Assembly (NCBI RefSeq): GCF_044542075.1
Contig: NZ_JBITTU010000004.1
Span: 380,637-444,636 of the forward strand
Source: Leeuwenhoekiella sp044542075
Lineage (GTDB): Bacteria > Bacteroidota > Bacteroidia > Flavobacteriales > Flavobacteriaceae
Direction: 5' to 3'
DNA: 64,000 nt
Position numbers and translations under genes: made by a program. The notes below the pieces were generated by a model. It worked only from the letters and a program-made list of their open reading frames with translations, was not told the origin of the DNA and ran no database searches. This document shows, piece by piece, positions 57,322 through 64,000 of the stretch. Positions within the stretch are counted from its first letter, which is position 1, and the number at the start of each line of letters is the position of its first letter.

Positions 57322-58200
57322 ATGAAAATGAAGTTTTATATAAATGCTAAAACACGGTTGAATATGCCTTTTAAGTTTTTAGGAGTGATTTTATTTTTAA
57401 GTGCTATGTCGCTTAATGCTCAAAAAAAGAATGAGGTAAATCTATATATTAATGGACCTGTTTCTATTCTGAAATATGATGCTGTAGATAATTCTGCAGC
57501 GTTGGATAATGGTATTGGTTTTGGTCTGGAATATGGGAGATATCTTTCAGATAATTGGAGTTTGAGAACTGGTTTAGCTTTACAGCAGTATAGTGGAAAT
57601 GCAAAACTCAATCAAATAAATGGAGCATATGCTACTGAAGATTCTGAAGGAGAAAGCTTTGAATTTAGATATCAATTTACTAATTATAAAGAGAGACAAG
57701 AGGCATCTTATATTCAGATACCTTTACTAGTGCAGTATGAAGGTAGGGGTGCTTCGCGTTTTTTCGCAGCAGGAGGTTTAAAAGTAGGTATCCTTGCTAG
57801 TAGTGAATATAATTCTAAGGCTGATTTGCTAACAACAGCTGGATATTATGAGCAGTACGACGCTTTATTAGAAGGTCCAAAATTTGCGGGATTTGGTAAT
57901 TTTGGAAAATATAATTGGGGTGCAGATGATTTAGAATTAAAGACAAATGTAATGCTGAATCTAGAAACCGGACTCAAATTGTCTATTTCTGAAGTCAGCT
58001 CTTTTTATGTAAGTGTTTATATAGATTATGGGTTAGTCAATATATTTGATCAAACTTCAGGTAACAGACTTTTGGAGTATAATGAAAACACAGAAGTGAG
58101 TTTTACAGGAAACAGTATCTTAAAGTCTGCTCCGGGAGAAGTTGAAGATATCAAAACGATATCCTTTGGCTTTAAGCTTAAATACGGTTTAGGTTTTTAA
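57322..58200 (+). CDS. Outer-membrane beta-barrel protein (porin-family)
   Basis: This protein of about 292 aa has a signal peptide (FLSAMSLNAQ) and a beta-barrel pattern: alternating strands, GFGLEYGRYL near the N-terminus, and a C-terminal Phe (FGFKLKYGLGF) for BAM recognition. The frame is open from 57265 within the giant gene. The ATG at 57322, 8 bp after its stop, is the likely start; 57364 is a second candidate. It resembles the OMP_b-brl / PorT-like barrels common in Flavobacteriia. Since it directly follows the giant T9SS substrate, the two are probably co-transcribed, and it may help to anchor or display it. Confidence 0.8.
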   Translation: MKMKFYINAKTRLNMPFKFLGVILFLSAMSLNAQKKNEVNLYINGPVSILKYDAVDNSAALDNGIGFGLEYGRYLSDNWSLRTGLALQQYSGNAKLNQINGAYATEDSEGESFEFRYQFTNYKERQEASYIQIPLLVQYEGRGASRFFAAGGLKVGILASSEYNSKADLLTTAGYYEQYDALLEGPKFAGFGNFGKYNWGADDLELKTNVMLNLETGLKLSISEVSSFYVSVYIDYGLVNIFDQTSGNRLLEYNENTEVSFTGNSILKSAPGEVEDIKTISFGFKLKYGLGF

Positions 58201-58216
58201 AAAGGATTACGGGATT

Positions 58217-58246
58217 TAAAAAGCCTGGCTACTCAGCTAGGCTTTT
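58217..58246 (+). terminator. Rho-independent terminator after the barrel gene
   Basis: AAAAGCCTGGCT (58219-58230) and AGCTAGGCTTTT (58235-58246) form an almost perfect 12-bp stem with a 4-base loop and a T-run in its 3' arm. It works in both directions. Confidence 0.8.
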
Positions 58247-58457
58247 AATGCAAGTAATAAAAGATACTCTCGTCAATACCTAATTCTCTGGATAGATCCC
58301 CTACAGATTTTCCTTGTTCATGCTCTCTAAGAGCTTTGATTTTTGGCTCTCGCTAAACTTGCTGTTTTTCATCATGACAGTGTGAATTTAAAATTAGTAA
58401 ATTCGAATTAACAACTGTCCTGTTTTTAGGGAAGCCTACAAAAAGGGGAAGCCTACA
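58246..58457 (-). mobile_element. Remnant of an IS3-type insertion sequence
   Basis: On the - strand an ATG at 58375 opens MKNSKFSESQ, and after a frameshift the reading continues as IKALREHEQGKSVGDLSREL and GIDESIFYY. This is the N-terminal part of an IS3-family OrfA. It stops after about 40 codons, so nearly all of the element is lost. The outer edge, near 58457, is TGTAGGCTTCCCC on the - strand, with a second partial copy inside it (TGTAGGCTTCCC). The same terminus occurs at 63906 in the opposite orientation. Confidence 0.75.
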
Positions 58458-58483
58458 TACCTAAGTTAAAGTTTTAAGCAAAT

Positions 58484-59497
58484 ATGAATATAGAAAGCAT
58501 CACGAAACTGATTATTGAATGGAAAAAGGAAGAGTATTTTAGTCTTTATTATAGATCTGGCGAATATCACAGGAGAGCATTACAGTATCTTAAATTGGAA
58601 AATTTATTGGATTTTAAAACCCTAATAAATGATTTAAAACCTATTTACCCTTTAAGTAACGAAGAGAAGGAAAATCTCAAATCTCTGGAAGAGAATAAAT
58701 ATGAACTTATAAGAAACCATAGATCAGAATTAAAATATTATCTAAATGAATTTAATAGAAAAAACATTATTAATACTTATGAAATTGATCTAAAGAATAT
58801 TGAAGAGAAACTTATACCGCTTGAGACTATAGAAGAAAATTACAAAATATCAAAAGCTAATTATGAATTATTGTCTGAATTCTTTCTCTATGGAATTAGT
58901 TTTAAAAATGATGATACTAGTTTAGAATGTTCAAATAACTACAAATCAATAATTGAAAGTGTCAGATTTTTTAATGATAAAAAGTCAAATTTTATTACTA
59001 ACTGGAAATCTCTCTTAAGTAAAGCTTTATGCTATGAAAACTTTGTAATCATTGATTCAAATTATGACGATTTTAAAATTAGAAACAGACACGAGATTAA
59101 TTATAAAAAACATATGGTTGAAAAATATCAATTACTTTCTGGGTATTTGATAGGTATCAGAAATTCTTTAAATCAAAATAACTATAGAGTTGATGAATTA
59201 TCTCGCTTTAACCTAAGTATGAATAATGGCATCTTGGCAATTTTGGAGATAAAGAAGTTGCCTAATGATAATCATTTTAATGAAGCCATAATTGGTGAGA
59301 TTAAAAATTCGAGTTCTTTGAGTAACTCTGGCTATAATTACACTTTACATCTTCTCAGTTCTCTTATACTAAATTTCGAGGGTTATCAATTTAATTTTGA
59401 GTTTGATGCCTATTCGGTTTTAATGAATACAAATGGCTTCAATGTCGATGCTTCATCAAAATTATTAGATGATAAGGATGACGAAAATAATTATTAG
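58484..59497 (+). CDS. Unknown 337-aa protein
   Basis: I do not recognise this protein. It is leaderless, rich in Asn, Lys and Glu, mostly helical in its first 200 residues, with an acidic tail (LLDDKDDENN). No motif of a known enzyme is visible. It starts 26 bp after the edge of the IS3-type remnant and precedes an AbiH remnant and a DUF262 protein, so its context is accessory and defence-like. The codon use is very AT-rich, more so than in the neighbours of the alginate locus, which fits horizontal origin. Confidence 0.6.
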   Translation: MNIESITKLIIEWKKEEYFSLYYRSGEYHRRALQYLKLENLLDFKTLINDLKPIYPLSNEEKENLKSLEENKYELIRNHRSELKYYLNEFNRKNIINTYEIDLKNIEEKLIPLETIEENYKISKANYELLSEFFLYGISFKNDDTSLECSNNYKSIIESVRFFNDKKSNFITNWKSLLSKALCYENFVIIDSNYDDFKIRNRHEINYKKHMVEKYQLLSGYLIGIRNSLNQNNYRVDELSRFNLSMNNGILAILEIKKLPNDNHFNEAIIGEIKNSSSLSNSGYNYTLHLLSSLILNFEGYQFNFEFDAYSVLMNTNGFNVDASSKLLDDKDDENNY

Positions 59498-59603
59498 TAG
59501 TAAAGAAACTCTATACCAATAAGTCTTATTTGGTTCTATAAATAAATAGTGAATGAGTAATTTTTTTAAAGCTAGCGGCTTAATCTTTTTGGCGGCAAAT
59601 TGA

Positions 59604-60166
59604 CCGCTAGAGGTCTTCTTTGACGACTTATATAAAGTAGATTCTGAGAAAGGGCATTTATATTTTTTAAATTTTAATTATACCCAATCTCTTCAGCATC
59701 TACTAACGGTTTATGATTTACAAGACAACGATTATACAATAAACCATATACACGGCAGCTTTCACGAAAAAAAACCAATAGTTTTTGGTTTTGGGGATGA
59801 AATGGATGCAGATTACAAAAAAATAGAAGAGCTAAACGATAATAAGTTTTTTAAATACATCAAATCATTTAAATACTTTTCAAATAGTAACTACCGTAAT
59901 TTATTACGTTTTTTAAATTCAGGTTATTATCAGGTTTGTATTATGGGCATTCTTGCGGTTTATCCGATCGTGTAATGCTTAATGAAGTTTTTGAGCACAA
60001 AAACTGCAAAAGCATTAAAATCTATTTCTATGAAGATGAATACGGCAATAATGACTTTACCACTAAAGCGATGGATATTTCAAGACATTTTAATTCAAAT
60101 AAATTGATGCGGGAAAAGATTGTGGAGTTCAACGCAGCAAATAAAATTCCACAGGTTAAGCAATAA
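59604..60166 (+). pseudogene. AbiH-family abortive infection protein, truncated and frameshifted
   Basis: Two overlapping frames together read as the C-terminal part of an AbiH-type protein. Frame one (59604-59974) has LNFNYT, INHIHGSF and FGFGDE. Frame two (59936-60166) continues with YGHSCGLSDRVML. The switch lies in the GGG run near 59943-59945, where one lost G explains it. The N-terminus with the usual GNGFD motif is missing; a short inverted repeat (CTAGCGG, 59572-59578, with CCGCTAG, 59604-59610) stands at the left break. AbiH gives phage resistance in lactococci. This copy should be inactive. Confidence 0.8.
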
Positions 60167-60188
60167 TTTATATTCAATACTGTAAAAT

Positions 60189-62699
60189 ATGAAAGCAACA
60201 GAACTACCTATAAATGCCTTTCTACAAGCGGCTAATGTACAATTTGTAATACCGGTGTATCAACGTAATTATGACTGGACCTCAAAAGAATGTAAAGAGC
60301 TTTTAAAAGACATTGTAGCTGTTGAAGAAGAGTCTAGAGGTACGCATTTTATAGGGAGTATAGTTTTTATTCACGAGGGTATTTACAGTACCAGTGAAGT
60401 AAAAGAGTTGGTCATCATTGACGGGCAGCAGCGTTTGACAACTATAAATATTTTATATGTTGCCTTGTATCGTTTTGCTAAAGAAAATGGTCTAGAACAA
60501 GATCGAGAGAGATTGTATAACCTGTTTTTGACCAATCAATATGTGAAGCAGGAATCAAGTAAGCTTAAACTAAAGCAAACCGATACCAACTCTGCAGCAT
60601 TTCACGCGATTATGATAGGTACAGAAAAGGAGTTTAATCAATACTCTAATGTAATTGAAAACTACACCTATTTTAAATCTCAGATTACAGAAGAAAATTT
60701 TGAAATCATTCAGCGTGGTTTAAATCGTTTGATTTTTGTTGAGATCTCACTAGAACGTGATAAGGACGATCCCCAGCGTATCTTTGAAAGTTTAAACTCT
60801 ACCGGGTTAGAGTTATCCCAATCAGATCTTATCAGGAATTTCATTTTGATGGATTTAGAACCTAAAGATCAACAACGAGTTTTTGAACAAATCTGGAATC
60901 CTATTGAAGATAATGCCCTTGATTTAACTCATCAAAAATCTATGGTTTCGGCATACATTCGAGACTATTTAACGCTACGCAACAATAAAATTCCTAATAA
61001 AAATAAGGTCTACGAGGAGTTTAAAAAGTTATATCCTAATAAAAAAGGAGATGACTATCAACAAGATTTAGAAAATATTAAGTCTCTTTCGGTACATTAT
61101 AAGAAATTCATTAATCCTTCTACAGTAAATGACGATGCGGTACGCAGACAACTTAAATACATATCAAGATTAGAAATAAATGTAGCCTATCCTTTTTTAC
61201 TTCAGGTTTTTGAAGATGCCGAAAATGGACTACTAGATAAGGATGTCTTAATTAAGATTTTAAAGCTTATTCAGTCTTATGTCTGGCGTCGATTTATTGT
61301 TGGTTTGCCCACAAATGCTTTGAATAAAATATTTATGTCCCTATATGCAGAAATAGATATAGAAGATTATTACAATTCACTTGCTCAGGCACTTGTTAAG
61401 AAACGTGGTACAGCTAAATTTCCGGGTGATGCCGAAATCAAAACAGCCCTTTTAGACAAAGACCTGTATAACATTCAGTCTAAAAACAGGAATTATATGT
61501 TTGAGATGCTGGAGAATTATAACAACAGGGAGTTTGTAGATACGTCGAATGAGCAAATAACAATAGAGCATATTTTTCCGCAGACACCTGCAAAAGAGTG
61601 GGAACAAGACTTACCCGCAGAGAGCTTTTTTATGTTTAAAGAAAAACATCTTAATACACTTGCAAACCTTACACTTTCAGGTAATAACGGCGCTTTAGGG
61701 AATAAGTCTTTTCAGGATAAAAAAACAATAAATAAAGAAGGTCTTGAACAAGGTTACATATATAGCAGGCTTTGGCTAAATAGCTACTTAAAAGATTTGG
61801 ATGAATGGAACCTTATAAATTATACAGAACGTTTTGAGTTGATTTTTGAGCGATTTTTAAAAATATGGGAATATCCGGATGTACCTGTTGAAGTTGATAC
61901 TGATGACGAGATAGAAATAAATATCTTCCATGCAGATAAACCTACAGGAAAAAAACTGGAGTACTTTATTTTTGAAGAAACCAAATATGAAGAGACCCAT
62001 ATTGCTCAAATGTATTTTACTGTTTTAAGTGAGTTGTATGCGAAGAATCCCCAGCTTTTGTTGGACATCAAAGATGTGATTCAGCTTTCTAGAAACACAG
62101 AAGATTTTAGAGCTCCACAGGAGTTGGTCAATGGGTATTATATAGAATCGAATATAGACAGTAATAGTAAATTTAGAAATCTTAAAAAAATTCTTTCTGT
62201 TTTTGAAGCAGAAGATGATTTATTTGTGAAATTTGTAAGTTCTCAAGCCACATCTAGTACAGCAAAACGATTTTCAATACGCAGGGAATTCTGGAAACAA
62301 TTACTTCCACAAATTAGAGATACTAAACTTTTTTCAAACGTTAATCCTACACGAGATCATTGGTTAAGTTCTGGCGCAGGTACAAGCGGCGCTATGTATT
62401 CATTTGTAATTACAGGTTCTTATGCCCGGGTAGAATTGGGCCTTATAAGTTCATCAAAAGAAAAGAATAAAGCGTATTTCAATAAGCTCTATAAGTCTAG
62501 AGAAATTATTGAAGCTAGCTTTGGGTCTGAATTAGTTTGGGATGAGTTACCCGAAAATAAAATGTCCCGTATTAAAATAGAGTTACAGAACGTGAATCTT
62601 TTTGATGAAGACAATTGGCCCGAAATGACTTCCTTTTTAGTTGAGACGCTTCCCAAATTTGAAAACGCACTACAGCCATTTGTAGACAGATTAAGATAA
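60189..62699 (+). CDS. DUF262-DUF1524-DUF4268 protein (GmrSD-like defence nuclease)
   Basis: This leaderless protein of 836 aa joins three parts. The N-terminal DUF262 (about 8-240) has IPVYQRNYDW and the DGQQR motif at 78-82, the nucleotide-binding part of GmrS. The middle DUF1524 HNH-type nuclease domain has IEHIFPQ (His461) and a later GNKSFQDKK. A C-terminal DUF4268 domain (about 690-835) reads RREFWKQLLPQI, SGAGTSGAMYSF and ARVELGL. GmrSD enzymes cut modified phage DNA, and DUF262/DUF1524 proteins are known defence genes. It starts 22 bp after the AbiH remnant, so it is in a small defence cluster. Target DNA is not known. Confidence 0.88.
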   Translation: MKATELPINAFLQAANVQFVIPVYQRNYDWTSKECKELLKDIVAVEEESRGTHFIGSIVFIHEGIYSTSEVKELVIIDGQQRLTTINILYVALYRFAKENGLEQDRERLYNLFLTNQYVKQESSKLKLKQTDTNSAAFHAIMIGTEKEFNQYSNVIENYTYFKSQITEENFEIIQRGLNRLIFVEISLERDKDDPQRIFESLNSTGLELSQSDLIRNFILMDLEPKDQQRVFEQIWNPIEDNALDLTHQKSMVSAYIRDYLTLRNNKIPNKNKVYEEFKKLYPNKKGDDYQQDLENIKSLSVHYKKFINPSTVNDDAVRRQLKYISRLEINVAYPFLLQVFEDAENGLLDKDVLIKILKLIQSYVWRRFIVGLPTNALNKIFMSLYAEIDIEDYYNSLAQALVKKRGTAKFPGDAEIKTALLDKDLYNIQSKNRNYMFEMLENYNNREFVDTSNEQITIEHIFPQTPAKEWEQDLPAESFFMFKEKHLNTLANLTLSGNNGALGNKSFQDKKTINKEGLEQGYIYSRLWLNSYLKDLDEWNLINYTERFELIFERFLKIWEYPDVPVEVDTDDEIEINIFHADKPTGKKLEYFIFEETKYEETHIAQMYFTVLSELYAKNPQLLLDIKDVIQLSRNTEDFRAPQELVNGYYIESNIDSNSKFRNLKKILSVFEAEDDLFVKFVSSQATSSTAKRFSIRREFWKQLLPQIRDTKLFSNVNPTRDHWLSSGAGTSGAMYSFVITGSYARVELGLISSSKEKNKAYFNKLYKSREIIEASFGSELVWDELPENKMSRIKIELQNVNLFDEDNWPEMTSFLVETLPKFENALQPFVDRLR

Positions 62700-62803
62700 A
62701 AGAAGTTTAAAATCAAAATGTATTAAAAAAAATACCTAATCCTTTGCAGAATTGGGTGTAATGTTGGATGTCAGCCTCGTAACTAATTAATTATCAGTTG
62801 ACC

Positions 62804-62820
62804 TTGCGGAGAAAGAGGGA
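62804..62820. repeat. tRNA-Ser 3'-end-like fragment (second copy)
   Basis: TTGCGGAGAAAGAGGGA is identical to the core of the att-like site at 62930-62946, 126 bp further on, without its flanking part. It may be a scar of a separate integration at the same tRNA. Confidence 0.65.
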
Positions 62821-62871
62821 TTTTGTTCCAAGATCCCACTTTGAGCATTTTGCAAATTCCTAAGTCTTAAA

Positions 62872-62908
62872 ACAAAAAAACCGCTAGCATAACTGCTGCG
62901 GTTTTTGT
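62872..62908. terminator. Bidirectional terminator next to the tRNA-end remnant
   Basis: AAAAACCGC (62876-62884) and GCGGTTTTT (62898-62906) form a 9-bp stem, extended inside by AGC/GCT, with A-runs before and T-runs after. It would be the terminator of the tRNA read from the - strand. Its right arm is shared with the left repeat at 42,814. Confidence 0.75.
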
Positions 62909-62953
62909 TATTTCAAGCCTAGCGCTTGATTGCGGAGAAAGAGGGATTCGAAC
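62891..62953 (-). repeat. Direct repeat with tRNA-Ser 3'-end remnant (att site)
   Basis: On the - strand, GGTTCGAATCCCTC followed by TTTCTCCG (62932-62953) has the T-loop, T-stem 3' side, acceptor 3' strand and a G at position 73, as in tRNA-Ser. To the right the sequence does not continue as a tRNA, so only the 3' end is present, as expected for an attachment site. The adjoining flank repeats that at 42,814-42,867. The integrase gene starts 133 bp further right. The remaining DNA between 62,700 and 63,085 holds no gene. Confidence 0.72.
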
Positions 62954-63085
62954 CTATTTATTTAAATTACACATCAAATCAATGTTTCTGTATAAGGTAG
63001 GGTGATTCATATAAATTTATATATTTGAATATTACTCGAAAGTATATTCAAATATAACATTTCTGGCACCTAAACTGGCACCTCA

Positions 63086-63910
63086 ATGAATTCAACATTC
63101 AAACTCAAAAAACCAAAATCTGATAAATCTACTCTCATATATTTTAGGGCATATTTTAAGAAAGAAGGTAAGTCGTTAATATACTCTACTGGTGAGAGTA
63201 TAAATCCTAAGGAATGGGATTTTGAAAATAACCAACCTATTAATTTATCAGGTAGAAAAAAAGATGCTGAAATAAGGAGATCTATTAATCAACAGTTAAA
63301 TAGATACAAAGAATATTTTCAGGAGATCGTTGCAAGATATCGGAATCTTAACGAAGAGCTAACTCTAGCTAAAGCAAAAGAACATTTAAATGAAGAGTTT
63401 AAAGAGGGGGCTTCCATTGGAAATGATTTTATGAAAGTATATGATTTGTTCCTGAAAGAAAAAGGTGAAGATCAATCTGGGAATTCAATTTCTGCGAGTA
63501 CTCTAAAGCGTTACGAATATAATCAAACCTTATTATCAAATTTTGAAACTGACACTAAAACAAAATTGAGATTTGATAAAATCAATAATGAGTTTTTCAA
63601 TAAGTTCATTAATTACTGCGTTAAAACTAAGAATCATTCAACCAACACTTTAAGCAGGAATATTGGTCTTTTAAAAACCTTTCTATTTTGGGCTTTAAGA
63701 AATAAATATACTTATAATGATACTTTTATATCCTTTAAAAATATAAAGCGATTTAAAACGGATGAAGTAGCCTTGAATTTAAATCAAGTAAAGGAGATTG
63801 CAAATGTTGACTTATCAAAAAAGCGAAAATTAGAAAAAGTCCGCGACTTATTCGTTTTCGGGTGTACTACTGGTATGAGGTTTAGTAATTATTCCAAAGT
63901 GAATATGTAG
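63086..63910 (+). pseudogene. Tyrosine integrase, cut by an insertion sequence
   Basis: This is a site-specific tyrosine recombinase of the Bacteroidota type. It has an N-terminal arm-binding region (about 1-90, with SINPKEWDF), a SAM-like core-binding domain (about 110-220) and the start of the catalytic domain. The first catalytic Arg is Arg265 in TTGMRFSNYS. The frame then runs into IS DNA at 63906 and stops at once, so the H-x-x-R and Tyr boxes are missing. Its place beside the tRNA-Ser 3'-end remnant shows that it drove integration there. The remaining part of the gene probably lies beyond the window, after the IS. Confidence 0.85.
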
Positions 63911-64000
63911 GCTTCCCCTTTTTAGGACACCTTAAAATTCGATAAATAGTTATTATTTAGTTCAGGTTTGATGAAGAATTTAAATTCTTCATCAAACCTA
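63906..64000 (+). mobile_element. Left end of an IS3-type insertion sequence (partial)
   Basis: The terminus TGTAGGCTTCCCCTTTTT, followed by AGGACA, begins at 63906 and points right, matching the edge of the remnant at 58,457 in opposite orientation. The first bases stop the integrase frame. A possible OrfA start (ATGAAGAAT, MKN like the remnant) lies at 63971. The rest of the element is outside the window. Confidence 0.65.
63964..63999. repeat. Perfect 36-bp palindrome
   Basis: AGGTTTGATGAAGAATTT and its exact reverse complement adjoin without a spacer, 58 bp inside the IS end. It lies at the edge of the window, so its extent beyond 64000 is unknown. It may be a regulatory dyad of the IS or a fold-back at a sequence edge. 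Confidence 0.8.

Noticed and set aside
62932..62953. Complete tRNA-Ser gene
   Set aside because: Only the T-loop and acceptor 3' side are present; no D-arm, anticodon arm or matching 5' acceptor strand follows.

Overview
The window looks like chromosomal DNA of a marine, polysaccharide-degrading member of the Flavobacteriia. The evidence is AT-rich sequence, a SusC/SusD pair, Bacteroidota-type promoter boxes (TAnnTTTG), lipoprotein signals on carbohydrate enzymes, a probable T9SS-secreted giant adhesin, sulfatases and a complete alginate pathway. The genus cannot be fixed from the sequence alone. REGION 1 (about 1-20,660, + strand) is one tightly packed operon for a sulfated, possibly esterified glycan. 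It holds four Cys-type S1 sulfatases, a GH30 enzyme, two paralogous GH2 enzymes, an SGNH hydrolase, a sugar-porter permease and a large DUF5107-TPR protein. The last gene is a formylglycine-generating-enzyme homologue with both catalytic cysteines, so the operon carries its own sulfatase activator. It has no SusC/D pair inside the window, and the substrate is unknown. REGION 2 (20,660-22,111) holds no gene. It contains about eight tandem copies of a 155-bp unit with nested inverted repeats. REGION 3 (22,112-42,600) is an alginate utilisation locus. Three polysaccharide lyases of recognisable families (PL6, PL17, PL7) and a heparinase II/III-type lyase cut alginate. SusC, SusD and a PKD lipoprotein bind and import the oligosaccharides. 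KdgF, an MFS carrier, an SDR reductase, KDG kinase and KDPG aldolase turn unsaturated uronate into pyruvate and glyceraldehyde-3-phosphate. A divergent rraA-fbp pair probably supplies gluconeogenesis. A FadR-type GntR gene sits in the locus, and three promoters (PL6, susC, gntR) carry the same palindrome, TTGGT-N2-ACCAA, repeated every 13 bp at a fixed position on the -7 box. I read these as the operators of the locus regulator. REGION 4 (about 42,800-62,950) looks like an accessory island between degenerate direct repeats related to the 3' end of a tRNA-Ser gene. It carries two paralogous leaderless proteins of unknown function with a shared RPW motif, a phage-tail-collar protein, a leaderless periplasmic-binding-fold protein, and a 2998-residue protein with 12 YDG repeats (exactly 87 aa) and 10 MBG repeats (nine exactly 79 aa). 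An outer-membrane barrel protein, an IS3-type remnant, an unknown gene, a frameshifted AbiH remnant and a DUF262-DUF1524-DUF4268 defence-type protein follow. REGION 5 (62,950-64,000) begins another element: a tyrosine integrase next to a tRNA-Ser 3'-end remnant, cut after its first catalytic arginine by the end of an IS whose terminus matches the remnant at 58.4 kb.
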